Source: Mrakia gelida | Lineage: Eukaryota > Basidiomycota > Tremellomycetes > Cystofilobasidiales > Mrakiaceae | Length of the DNA: 64,000 nt | Direction: 5' to 3' | Assembly: GCA_024345305.1 (NCBI GenBank) | Contig: BRON01000012.1 | Location: 682,001 to 746,000, forward strand | Part shown: in pieces, positions 12,516-23,231 of the stretch | How the letters are laid out: each line of letters starts with the position of its first letter | How positions within the stretch are numbered: the stretch's first letter is position 1 | Translations under genes and position numbers: made by a program | The notes under the pieces: model-generated | Database searches by the model: none | What the model was told of the DNA's origin: nothing | Seen by the model: the letters and a program-made list of their open reading frames with translations, nothing else

Positions 12516-13385
12516 ATGTCAGCAGTCTCAGCCCCCAAATCGTCGCTGTCGAAGAAGGCAGCTCCTCAGCCAAAGATGACGTGAGATCCTCCTCCCCTCC
12601 CGACCTCCCTCCTTTGAGCTTCGACGACGAGAGAGCTCACCTCCCCCGTTTCTTCGCTTCGTTCTTTCGATATACAGCGACCAGGAGATTAACCAGATGT
12701 ACCAGCGACACAAGGTTCGTTTACATCTCCTCGTCTCTGCGTGGAGGAGTAGCTCCTTCGACGTTCGTCGAGCTCATCGACCTGAAGCTCACACCCTCTC
12801 CCTCCCCTCCTCTTCTTCTCTGCCCTGCTATCGCACAGAACAACCTCCAAGAGATCGCCCAGAAGATCGGAGAGCTCGAGTCAGAAGCTGAGGAGCATAC
12901 GTTCGTCCAACGTGTCCTCTTGTCTCTCTGCAACCAGCTCGTCGGCTGGTTGAGCTCGAACGAAACGAACCCAAGCTGACCTCTCCCCTCTCTCCCTCCC
13001 TCCCTCTTCGTATGTCCTGAAACGACTTCAGCCTGGTCCTCCAAACCCTCCTCGAAACCCAAACCCTGGACCCAACTCGAAAATGCTTCCGTATGATCGG
13101 AGGAGTCCTCGTCGAACGAACCGTCAAGGAGGTCGCCCCTTCGCTCGAGACTAACAACGCTGGAGTACGTCCAACTTCTTCACTCGCTTGTTCTCCTCTG
13201 CTCGCAAGCTCGCATATGAACTCGCTCGGACGCTGACCTTGTTGGTGCTTTGTTGGCTCGCGTTCGTTCGCCAGATCCGTCAAGTCCTGGAAACGCTGAT
13301 CGGACAGTACAAGTCTCGGGAGACCGAGTTCGAGGATTTCTGCAAGGAGAATGGGATTCAGAGGCAGGGGGTGCAGAAGAGTTAG
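12516..13385 (+). CDS. PFD2: Prefoldin subunit 2
   Basis: Beta-type subunit of the hexameric prefoldin chaperone, which hands unfolded actin and tubulin to CCT. Exons: ATG at 12516 (MSAVSAPKSSLSKKAAPQPK), then DQEINQMYQRHK, then NNLQEIAQKIGELESEAEEH, then SLVLQTLLETNPNRTCFRMI with GGVLVERTVKEVAPSLETN, and finally RQVLETLIGQYKSRETEFED. The two coiled-coil helices flank the central beta-hairpin GGVLVER, the family hallmark. Introns use GTGAGA, GTTCGT and similar donors. Length of about 130 residues is usual. It shares a short divergent promoter with eIF3m. Confidence 0.92.
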
Positions 13386-13699
13386 AGGGGGGATGAATGA
13401 ATGAATGAAATGTTTAACGGCTCAGGGAAGCTAGGGGAGGTGGGAGCGAGGGAGAGACGCGTTTTGGGGGAGGTTGAGGTTGAGCTCGATTCGTTCGTCC
13501 GAGAGGAACTTCTTCGCTTTCCAAGACCGTGCTGGTGCAGATTGGCCGATCCGCTCTGCGAAGAGGCTGAAACCAGATTTTCAAACCCTCTTGACGACGT
13601 AACGCAACGCAACCAACCCAAAGGGAAGGAGCCGCCTCCTTCGTCGAGCTCACACCCCAAACTCCCACCTCCCTTCCATTCCCCTCCCCTCCCCTCACG
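13386..13699. other. Intergenic PFD2-TDP1
   Basis: Contains the 3' end of prefoldin 2, with a short ATGA repeat around 13393-13410, and the TDP1 promoter and leader. No gene is seen. Confidence 0.5.
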
Positions 13700-16600
13700 A
13701 TGGCCGAAGAAGAAGACCTCGATCTCGCTGCGTTTGTCCCTTGCCTCTTCCTCTCCACCTTATCTCCCGCTCCCTTAAGTTCTAAACCTCTCCCTTGTTC
13801 GTCTTACAGCGCCATCCGAGCCTCCCTCGGCCTTCCTCCACTCCCTCCTTCCAACGTCAACAACGACGAACCTCTCTTCCTCCCCTCAGACGACGACGCC
13901 CAAGAGGAGGAGAGAAGTGAACGAGGTTCAGGCTCAGGTTCAGGAGGATCTGAAATCCCAGATTTCTCAGACGAGGAAGCTGTAGATCGATACTTCTCTG
14001 TTCACCGAGACCAACCTCAACCTCCTCCTCCCCCACCTCCGCCTGCTCCTGCTCGACGACCTTCGCCTCCTCCGGTTCAGCAACGTGTGGAGAGACGACT
14101 TCCCGGAGGCTGGAACGAGGCGTGGAGGGGACAGAGTCGTCTGCTCGATAACGACGAGGAGCAGCAACAGGAGGTGGTGGAGGAAGAAGATGGACCAGAG
14201 TACCGACTCGCCCTGAGGAGATCGAGGGAGGAAGAAGAGAGGAGGATCGCTGCGTTGAGGGTTCCGGAGCTGGTTCCCGATGACGTGGATGGGGAGGATG
14301 AGGAGGAGATGATGAGGAGGTGAGCAGACCACCTTCTTTGAAGAAGCAAGAGGGGAAGTAATGGGAGGGAGGAGCGAGAGAGCTGACCTTTTTTGGTTGC
14401 TTCGTTTTGCTTGCAGAGCCATCGAAGCGTCCATGCGACCTGTGACACCGCCACCTCAGTCGGATGAGACAGATGAGGAGGAGGAGGATAGGTTCAATGA
14501 GGAGTTGAGGAAGGCTATCGAGGAGAGTAGGAAGGAGAGGGAGAGGAGGGGTGCGTCGGGGGAGGGTGGGTCCAACAGCTCAGCAGCTCCGGTAGGACCT
14601 CCAGCACCCCTCTTCGGAAGACCTTCGACAGCGAGGGACGGACCAGCTCGAGTCGATTCAGGTGGCTCAGACTCCTCCGCCACGCTCGCCTCGTCCTCGT
14701 CGTCGTCGTCTCCTCCCACCGTCGCCGCCGCTCCACCCCCACCTCCTCCTCCCTCAGCTCCCTCCGACCCCCAGCCATCAGCCTCCACGTCTACCTCATC
14801 CATGTTTGGAGGACTCAGCCGAGCAGAACTTGAAAAAGAACGACTCGCTCGAGCCAACAAACGACAACTCACCGACGACGGCGCCGGCGCGTCCTCCTCC
14901 TCCTCTCAGCAGCCTCCTTCCAAGAAACCTCGTCCTACCAACACGACAGCGAGGATCATGACTTTCGGAGATCTACCTCAAGGCGAGGACGAGGATGCTC
15001 CGAGTCGCAGTGGGAACGGAGGAGGGGGAGGAGCGACTGGGAGTGCATGGGGAGGAGGAGGTGGGAGTGGAGGAGGAGGACGAGGGGGAGTCGAGACGGT
15101 TGGGAGAGGAGAGAGGTTCTGGGATGGGGAGAAAGGGTATGGGTTCACGACTAATAGGGTCTGTGCGGAGCCTGGGAAGTACTTTGGTCTGCCGGAGCTG
15201 ATTGGGGATGTGAGTTTCTTCGCCTCGGCTCGTTCGAGTCGAGTCGAGTCGCGTCCTCCCTCGAGCTGACCTTCGTTCGTCTTTCCTGTTCCGTCGCACA
15301 GACTTCGACTCTCAAACTCGCGTGAGCTCCTCTTCACCTTTTTCTGGACCGTCCTCGAACTGACACAGCCGATCATTTCGCGTTCGCAGCATCATCTCGA
15401 CCTACTGCTTCGAAGCCTCCTTCGTCGCCGAACTCTTCCCCACCTCCGTCCCTACCGTCCTCGTCTCTCATCCTCCCGACCCTCAAGCCGCAGGAAAGAG
15501 CTACCATGGAACGAGTGTCGAAGGGATATGGAGCTGCTACCCTTTCCTTCCTGTCGCTAACTGGGGGTGAGTGATTCGTTCCCTCGCTTGACCGAAAGAA
15601 ACGCGTCGACTTGTCTGACCTTCGTTTTCGTTCCCGTTTGGCCGTCGCAGAGGCTCGCAGAGTTTCAGAGGGACTTGTCATATGAAGGTGCGTCTCTTCT
15701 GTTCTTCCTCTTCTTCTCTGGGCTGAAAGCTGACCTCCCTTTCGTCTCGTTTTGTTCGCCTTCGCTCGCAGTTCATGCTCGTTCGTCCTCCTCTCGCTCT
15801 CTCTCCCGTTCTCCAGTTTTCGTCGCTGAGTATCGCTCGGTCTCTTTACAGCTCTTCTACGGTGACGGACGACTTCGAGTCGTGATCATGTCGGCGAATT
15901 TCATGCGCTTCGATTGGAAGAGCATCGAGAACGTGAGTTCGCGTCTCGCTCGCCCTCTCCCTGTCTCGAAGCTTCAACTCTGACCTTCATTCGCTCCTCG
16001 ACCTGTTGCCAGGGTGTCTGGGTCCAAGACTTCCGTCCTCGATCATCGGAGGAAGTGGTCAAGACCGACTTCGGGAACCAGTGGGAAATGATGCTCAACG
16101 TTCGTTTCCCTCTCTCGTTTCTCGTCTTTCTCGAGTCGCGATCGTCCTCGAGCTAACTTTTATTCCCGCACTCGCTCCCAGGCTCTCGGCATACCGAAAA
16201 CCTTCCGACTCATCAACCCAGTCCACCACGGTCTCCCCTTCCAAAAGCCCTCCGACATCCACAAGTGGGATTTCTCGTCCGTCAAGGTTAGACTTGTCGC
16301 GAGTTTGAGTGGGAAGAAGGAAGGTTGGACGGCGATGGAGAGTGTAGGGCAGTCTAGACTTGGGAAGATTCTGAGGCAGGAGGGATGGGTTGCTGGAGAT
16401 GGGAGGGTGCTGAAGACTCTGGAAGCTCAAGTGAGTTGAAGCTTCCAGTCCGTCGAGTCGCGTCAGTTTGAGAACTCGACGCTCGTGACTGATCACTTAC
16501 CCCTTCGTTTCGTTCGCCAGGGATCCTCGCTCGGAAACTACTCGACCAAGTGGATGAACGACATCTTCCGAAACGCGTCTGGTCAAGACCCGAGGAACTG

Positions 16601-17793
16601 GTTGGGGAGAGTGAAGGATACGTCGAGATATCCCGGCGTCAAGATCATCTTCCGTGAGTCTCTCTTTCCTTCCTCGTCCCTGCTCGTTCGCTCGCCTTTC
16701 TCGATACTGATCTCCCTCGCCCTCGCTCGTCTCTTTGCGTTCAGCTACCCTCTCGACGATCGACGCGACGTACAACGGAAGGCCGGGAGGAGGAACGTTT
16801 TTTTGCGACGACAAGAAGTGGAAGGACGCGACGCAGGGTGGGAAGGAAGGGACGAAGGGTCTGTTCTACGATGCGGTGGCGAAGAGGGGAGCTGTTTTGA
16901 TGCATATCAAGGTGAGTTGCTTTTCCGTCCATTCATTCGCTCCTTGAGACCGAGAAGAGCGAAAGCTGACCAGCTTCGAATCGTCGTCGCGTCTTGTTTA
17001 CCCTCCGTCCTCGTCCCCTTTTCAGATCCTCGTCGCCATCTTCGAGCCCTCTTCTCTCACCACCAACTCCAAGCCATCGCTTTCGTCCAACTCCAAAGGG
17101 AAAGGTCGAGCTCCTCCACCAGACATCATCGAGCTCTCGGGATCGGAAACGGAGGACGAGGACGGTCAACCGCTCTCTCTTTTTAAGGCGAACGGGAAGG
17201 GGAAGGAGAAGGAGCTGACTGTGGTGGAGAAGAAGCGAGTCGAAGGTTGGCTGTACATGGGGAGTCACAACTTCACGCCGAGCGCTTGGGGGAACTTGTC
17301 GATGAGCAAGGATGGGACGCCGAGTCAGGATGTGAGTGATTGATCTCGTCGCTCTTTTCCCCTGCTCTCTTCCTCGCTTATTTTCCTCGAACCTTGCTGA
17401 CGCGTAGGTCATATTTTTTCTCGATCCTGCAGGGAGCGAACTACGAGCTCGGAATCATCATAGTTCGTCGCTGCTCGTTTCTCGTCTCGCGATCGCTCCT
17501 TCCCTCCCACACCGACTAACCCCTTCCCTCTCACCCCTTTCTCTCTCTCTCCATCTTCTTCACAGCCTCTCACATCCGACGACCCCCAAGCCGAAGCCAA
17601 CAAGCTCACGACGTGGAAGAGACCGGCTCCGAAGTACTCGTCGAAGGACGTGCCTTGGGTTCGTCGCTTCTTCCTTCGCTACCTCTCTTCTTTCGACTTT
17701 CCGGCCGCTCGAGAGGTTTAGTAACTGACCTCTTCCTTTGACCTGGTGTTTTTTTGTTTGCAGATGCAAAAAGAACACGGTGGAGACGAGTAG
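13700..17793 (+). CDS. TDP1: Tyrosyl-DNA phosphodiesterase 1 with UIM array
   Basis: Nuclear repair enzyme that cleaves the 3'-phosphotyrosyl bond left by trapped topoisomerase I. It is a PLD-superfamily enzyme with two HxK motifs. Motif 1 is CHMK followed by FMLLFYGDGRLRVVIMSANF, assembled from three exons including a 9-nt exon (15772-15780). Motif 2 is MHIK, followed by SHNFTPSAWG near 17265. Other conserved blocks are GSSLGNYSTKWMNDIF, NGRPGGGTFF and the C-terminal YSSKDVPW. Roughly 900 residues, longer than human TDP1 (608) because of an extended N-terminus. That region holds four matches to the UIM pattern hydrophobic-x-x-Ala-x-x-x-Ser in acidic context: LAAAIRAS (start), YRLALRRS (about 14200), MRRAIEAS (across the intron at about 14322-14416) and LRKAIEES (about 14502). 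Pro- and Gly-rich linkers follow. The enzyme call is firm; ubiquitin binding is inferred. Confidence 0.95.
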
Positions 17794-18318
17794 GAAAGGA
17801 GGAGGGGAGGCGAGCGAGCGACGCAGCCGCATTTTTGGGTTTCCTCTTCTTTCTTTACGACTTTTGAACGATGCAGCACAGCACTTCGGGTTCTCATCGT
17901 GTATCGTTATATCTCTGCTTGAGGCTGAAAGCTCAAAACGAAAGCGAGTCCGAGTTCGAGAAGCAGGAAAGAGTTCAATGAAGCGAGAGGCGTCGAAATG
18001 TCCTCGCTTCGGCTGAGTTCTTTCAGTTCCACAGACTCTCAACTCGTCGCCAAGTACGTCTAGAAGGCGGCTCTCTACTCAACGGGGGCAGGTTCAGATC
18101 GTGAACGGCGCTTTAGATAGACGAGTCGAGTTGTAAAAGAGCGAGAACGAATACGTAACGAAAGGCGAGAGGGACGGTGTGAGATGGGGAGCCAAAAGTA
18201 CAACGAGATGAAGGGCCGGAGAAGAGCGTGTCAAGAAGGGAGAGGGTATCTAGGTAGAGAGTCTGGGAAAAGGGAAGCGAGAAAGCAACGCGTCGAACGA
18301 AGGGCGAGACGACGACGA
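17794..18318. other. Convergent intergenic TDP1-DID2
   Basis: 3' regions of two convergent genes. No open frame with recognisable content and no RNA gene is seen. Confidence 0.5.
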
Positions 18319-19838
18319 TCACGTCGCAGGTCGAAGAGCTCTCAGCCTGCGAAGAGTAACGAAAAGCGATTGGTCAGTGCTCTCGTCACCCTCTCCATCT
18401 CCCCCCTCAACCCCTCTCTCGCCACTTCACCATGACCAGAACTCACCGATCAGCCAACCGATCATCCTCCTCCCCAACAATTTCTCCCTTCTTCTCCTCC
18501 ACCGCACCCACAGGCGTCCCCCTCTCCGCCGTCTTCCCCATCAGCTCATGCTGAACCTCCAACCCAGCCTCGTCCGCGACCTGCTGCATCAGAAGATCGA
18601 CCTGGTCTTGAGGCGTGGTGGTAGCGGTGGTGGAGGACATGGTGGATTCCATGTAGGAGGTTTGGACGTCCAGGTCGGTGAATTGGGATTCGAACTTGTC
18701 CATGACCATGGATATCTGTGCGAGGGTGGCAGGGAAGGTCAGGGAAGGGGAGGTGTGGGAGGAAGGGCGAGGGAGGAAGGGAGGAGGGAGGAAGCAGGAG
18801 AGGAGGGAGGAAGAGGTGAGCTCAAAAGAGCGGTGGAACTGGAAGCGAAGCGAGACGAGGTAAAGAGGGAAGGACGTACACGTTCGAGGTTCATGTTCTC
18901 CATAGCTCGATCCATTCCCTTGACGACGCTGGCCATGGATCCAGTGACCTGAGAAGAAGAGAGGAGGAGAGAGGGAGAGGTGGAAGCGTCAGCTCGAATC
19001 AGGGAAGGGAGGTCGAAAGGACGGAGTCGATGCGAGCTCTGCGAGACCACTGGAGGGCTACGGCTCATCGAGAAGGGTCAATACACCCTCCTCCTCCTGT
19101 GGCAGCTCCTGCGAGGTAACGAAGACCCTGCGCTGCTCTTGTCCGGTGGAGGAAAGTCTCGCTTCGCTGGAGACCGTCTCGCCTCCTCCCTCGAGCTCAA
19201 CCCATCCCTCCGTCCCCTCGTCCCGAGCAAGACCACCTACACCAGATGGAGCGGAGACTCACCTGCTTCATGGTGACGGCTGTCTCGACCCTGCTAGCGA
19301 CTGCATCAATTCTTGAACCTAAGCGAAGGAGGTTGAGCGACTCGTTCTTCTTCCTGATGACGTTGCTGGCGTAGATTCGAGCTCCCTCAGTGTTGCCTTG
19401 TTGAAGAGCCTGAACGGAAAGAAGGAGGAGGAAAGAGGCAAATGCAGGAGAGCGAGCGAGTCAGCATCGGCGCATACAACTCGAAAGGTAAGGAGGAGTA
19501 GGGAGGCGAGGGAAGATGAGCACAGGTCGGGGAGGGAGGAACGAGGAGGATGAGCTTACCTTCTTGAGCTTCGCCTTCTCCTGGTTCTCATCCTTCTGAG
19601 CCTTCTTCGATTGTCGTTGCAGTGACTTGGCAGTGAACTGAGGACGAAATGGTAGAAGAGAGGGGAGGATGTCAGCTCTATCTGCTGCTTCCATCACCTC
19701 CTCGATGAAGCGAAGCGAGAGGACGAGACCCACCTTGAGCTGGAAGAGGGATTCTGTTCGTTCAAAAACAACAGATCAAGTCATTTCTGCAGCTCAGCTC
19801 TTCGATGGCGATCCATACTTACTTTCTAGAGCACTCAT
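18319..19838 (-). CDS. DID2: ESCRT-III-associated protein Did2 / CHMP1 (Vps46)
   Basis: Small helical Snf7-family protein that recruits Vps4 to endosomal ESCRT-III filaments. Exons give MSALEKSLFQLK, then [20 protein letters not shown], then a helix with [19 protein letters not shown] and [18 protein letters not shown], then [20 protein letters not shown], then [20 protein letters not shown]. The obvious open frame stops at 18443, but a donor GTGAGT at 18441-18446, branch CACTGACC and acceptor CTTCGCAG join it to a last exon at 18319-18346. This yields DDRLADRLRALR, a clean MIM1 motif of the type that binds the Vps4 MIT domain, and then a stop. Exon 1 is 16 nt and exon 2 is 20 nt (19734-19753). 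A leader intron (about 19849-20015) is likely. Length near 200 residues is normal. Confidence 0.93.
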
Positions 19839-20298
19839 GTTGAAATATCTGAAACGAGTCGGATGGAGTTGGGCGGCTCGTGAAGAGGGGAGGAGGGGCA
19901 AGCGATTTCAAGTCGACCTCAACTCCATCCTCCTTCCCCCTCCCCTTCCCTCCCTTCCTACTCCCCTCCTCCTCCTTATTCGCCCAAGATGGTTCAGATG
20001 GAAGATCTCACGTACCGATCGAGGTAAGCCCTTGCCTTTTCATCCAATCTGGTGTGAGCGATCTGAGTAGTGAGACGATCCATTGACGTCCTTCCCTTCT
20101 TCTTCCTCCTTCTCCTTCCTCCCTCCTCCTTCCGTCTTTCTCTTCTCGCCCATCTTGGGATCGAATGAAACATCATCAGAGAAGCAGCAAAGACTTACTT
20201 CCCTAATGGATACGTGAGTTCACCTGCCTCCTTATCTGCAGCTCGACCTTTGAGAGGAGTCGCTGACTGGAGCTCTTCGTTTGTGGTTGAATCAGACA
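19839..20298. other. Divergent promoter DID2 / COA3
   Basis: Shared upstream region of two head-to-head genes. It contains a likely DID2 leader intron on the minus strand (about 19849-20015) and a COA3 leader intron on the plus strand (20214-20295, donor GTGAGT, acceptor GAATCAG). An upstream ATG at 20206 precedes COA3 out of frame. Confidence 0.5.
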
Positions 20299-20928
20299 AT
20301 GTCCCTGGCGATGCGACGAGCTCGACGTCGTTACTTCTGGCCCAACGTTCGAGGTTGCATCGTCCTCACCATCTTCGGATCAGCAGTCTACTTCTACTCG
20401 CTGGAAGCTGTAGCTCAAGATGATTTCGTACGTTCCCTCTCTCTCGTCTCCTTCACCCTCTCAGCTCTCCCTCCCAAAAGTCGAGCTCGACGTCGACTTT
20501 CCCTCCTTCCTTCCCTTCTCACTCTCTCCCTTCCTCCTTTTCCCACCCTTTTTCTTCGCACCGCACCTCCACAGGAAGATCTCACCGCCCTCATCCCCTC
20601 CCCAGCCGAACGATCCACCATCCCCTCCCTCGAAGAACTCGACGCCTCCCGAGCAGAGAAGACTCGCAAGCGGAAACAAGCTCAACTCGACCTCAAAACC
20701 GATCCGAGCGCCCACCTCCCTTACTCTACAAACAGTCCAACTTCGGCAGCGCTCTCGAGTTTGTCGTCGTCGAAGGAGTGGGGGACGTTTGGACTGGGAC
20801 CGAAACTGAGTTATTACTGGCCGAGGGGAGGAGAAGGGGGGTTGATTGTTGGTGCGCCGAAGGTGGATCAGTTGGGAAGGTTGGGAGATGGAGTGTCGCC
20901 GGCTGTGATGAATGGGAGGAGGATCTAG
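20299..20928 (+). CDS. COA3: Cytochrome c oxidase assembly factor 3-like protein
   Basis: Probable mitochondrial inner-membrane protein that couples Cox1 synthesis to complex IV assembly. The first exon gives an Arg-rich N-terminus (MRRARRRYF), one membrane segment (GCIVLTIFGSAVYFYSLEAV) and the family-type motif AVAQDDFEDL directly after it; the second exon is reached by an acceptor near 20574. A charged helix, SLEELDASRAEKTRKRKQAQ, follows. The C-terminal part, with WGTFGLGPKLSYYWPRGGEG, is longer than in yeast or human COA3 and I do not recognise it. The start at 20299 is the first ATG in this frame after the leader intron acceptor. An overlapping upstream frame begins at 20206. The family call rests on the single membrane segment plus QDDFEDL, so it is probable rather than certain. 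Confidence 0.62.
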   Translation: MSLAMRRARRRYFWPNVRGCIVLTIFGSAVYFYSLEAVAQDDFVRSLSLVSFTLSALPPKSRARRRLSLLPSLLTLSLPPFPTLFLRTAPPQEDLTALIPSPAERSTIPSLEELDASRAEKTRKRKQAQLDLKTDPSAHLPYSTNSPTSAALSSLSSSKEWGTFGLGPKLSYYWPRGGEGGLIVGAPKVDQLGRLGDGVSPAVMNGRRI

Positions 20929-21738
20929 GGTGTGGGAGGGTTTCATCTAGTGAGATACAAAGACCAGTCTTGTTTTTTGTTGGTGAGACGAGAGGGAGGG
21001 GAGATCAGTCGATGGAAATGGAAGGTCGTGTTGGAAGCACGAAGGCCTTCTCGTACGGCTTTCGCTGGTCGGTCTTACTCCGCTGCAGCATCGACAGACG
21101 GCGGCAATACTGATTCGCTAGCAGGAAGGACTCGCTGAGCGAGACTGCAGAGGCGAGTCGCGTCTTCGCCGAGATCGCTCGCGCGAGTTCTGACCTTTTC
21201 GTCCCCTCGATAATGGCTCCTTAAGCCTGTGTTCAGAAGCGCTCTACGACGTAAGATCCGGACCTCTGGTTTCTACGACCGGGCTTGCTCTGGTGATCTG
21301 GCTGGAGCCGGAGAGGCGAGAGCGATAACGACCACGACGCGTCGCTTCCTTTCCCTCCTGATCAGAGATCGCTCCTGCCTCTCTCTCTCGCCAGCTCTGT
21401 TCTCAGTCGAAGAACTGACTGACCCTCGACATCTCCGCATTGAAACACTGGGACTGGGAGGAGCGAGGTCTGAATTCGAGGAGAACGAAACTGGACGCAA
21501 AATCGACGAGACAATTCGTCCCTGTTCGTTGCGTCAGAATTTCTGATCAGCAAACTCTCGATCCCGAGCAGTGAAGTTTTATACCGGCAAGAGCGTCGGC
21601 AGGGCAAATTTGATTGGGGGGTTAGTAGCCGTGGGCCTGGCCTGGCGATTTCCGACCGAGGGACGTCCGAGCTCGAGGAGACCAAACAACCTTCAAACGC
21701 CCATCATCAAAACCTCCCTGCCTCCCTCCCTCCAAGCT
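20929..21738. other. Intergenic COA3 - F-box-like A
   Basis: About 800 bp containing the COA3 3' end and the promoter of the F-box-like gene. No recognisable gene, tRNA or repeat is seen. Confidence 0.5.
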
Positions 21739-22934
21739 ATGCACCTCGGACAGACTCTCCCATATGAGGTCCTTCATCTGGTGATCCAAGAATCGTCGCT
21801 TTCGACTCTGCTCAGCTGGTGCTTGACAAGCAAACGATGCCTCTCTCTCGCTGGTGTTGAGCTCGTTCGAGACGTCGAGGTTTCTTGTCAGGAGCACGTC
21901 CTTCCTGTCCTAGAAAGACTGGTGAGTTGGTCTGGAACCTCGTGATACGCATTGATGCGCTCTCGAGCCTTGAAGAATGACTGACTGAAAACCTTCCCTC
22001 CCTCGCTCTCCAACCGACCAGTCTCCCCATCGACCTCCTCCTCCTCCCCTCCTCCTCCCTCTCTCCTTCTCCCAAACGACCAGCCTCTCCCTCTCCTCTC
22101 TTCCCCCCTTCATCGCCTTCGACACCTTCTTCATCGTCCATCGACATCTGGGCTTCGTCGAAACTCTTCAAACTTTCAAGATCAACGTGCACGAAGCGAG
22201 GAAGTCCAACGGAGGAGGAGGAGGACAGATCAGCGAAGATGCCTTTCGATCGTTCTTTGTTCCGCGGCTCCTCACTCTCCTGGATCCGGACGAGTTTCTT
22301 GAGGTGGACGTTGGACCTTCAGGAGAGCTTATCAGTCAGTCCAAGATCCCCCTCCTAAGTCTCTCTGGTAGGATCTGCGTCAAGGTTGAGCTGACGAGCT
22401 CGTTTTCCTCCCTTCACCAGCAACTCAAATCACCCCTCACCTCCTTCGAATCTACAACCTCGCTCTCCCTCATCTCCGACTTTGGTCGATCCACAACGTC
22501 ATCCATGAGACTCAAGAGACTCCTCCGGCCTCGACCTTCGATCTTTCTCAGCTTTACCAACGGACGAGGGCGATGGCGAGAGATCGAGGACTCGTTCTCG
22601 AAGGTCTCGAAGGGTTGCGAGCGTCTCTCGACGAGTTAGGCGAACTTGGGCTAGGACCTGTGCCGAGCAACGTGCTGGAATGGCTGGTGGTTATCTCGTT
22701 GGAGTTCGATACGGAGTTTTGGGTTGCTGAGGGCTGTTCGTGGAGAGAGATGCTGGCGTTGGGAGAGGAGTGGACGGCGGAGAAGTTGAAGTCGTTGCCT
22801 GGTAAGTCTTCCTCGCTGTGCTTTCCGTCCCCTCGAGATCTTTTACGACCTGACCGATGATTCTCTTTCCAGATGGCGCGAGAATGATCCAGGATTGGGC
22901 TCGGGACTCGAGTGAACTCTTCGTCGAAGGTTGA
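21739..22934 (+). CDS. F-box-like protein, paralog A
   Basis: Member of a family with four copies in this window. The N-terminus LPYEVLHLVIQESSLSTLLS, with W-C-L-T-S-K-R-C-L-S-L-A-G after it, has the pattern of an F-box (Leu-Pro-x-Glu-hydrophobic, then a Leu-rich helix). F-boxes bind Skp1 in SCF ubiquitin ligases, so an adaptor role is possible. The first intron (donor GTGAGT at 21922) sits after LERL in phase 0, the same place as in the other three paralogs. Exon 2 begins SPHRPPPPP and contains FRSFFVPRLLTLLDPDEF. Further exons give ITPHLLRIYNLALPHLRLWS and WREMLALGEEWTAEKLKSLP, ending ARMIQDWARDSSELFVEG. Paralog C is the closest relative: both share PLSFSQT at the start of exon 2 and the C-terminal LGEE...DW pattern. 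No substrate domain is recognised. It is convergent with the polygalacturonase. Confidence 0.75.
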
Positions 22935-23231
22935 ACGCGCTGCTCGTCGCTGTTAGTTTGGCGTGAGTCGTTCTGTTCTCCTCCTTCGCTCCCCACTTTT
23001 TTGAAGACACACTGATGTTCATATCTGTTTCTCTGTACCTCACGAAGAGAAGCAGATGCTGCGCAACGCAAGTGGGAGACGGGACGACGCGGAAATGAAG
23101 CGGAGACGCGTCGCTTGGCTTTCCTTTCGTCGTCATTCCCTCGGAGGTGGTCGTGCATCATGATATGTGTATGTACAGAAGCTGCGTGCTGGGAAAGAAT
23201 CCGACCGATTTTTCTCTCATTGGCGTGAGAG

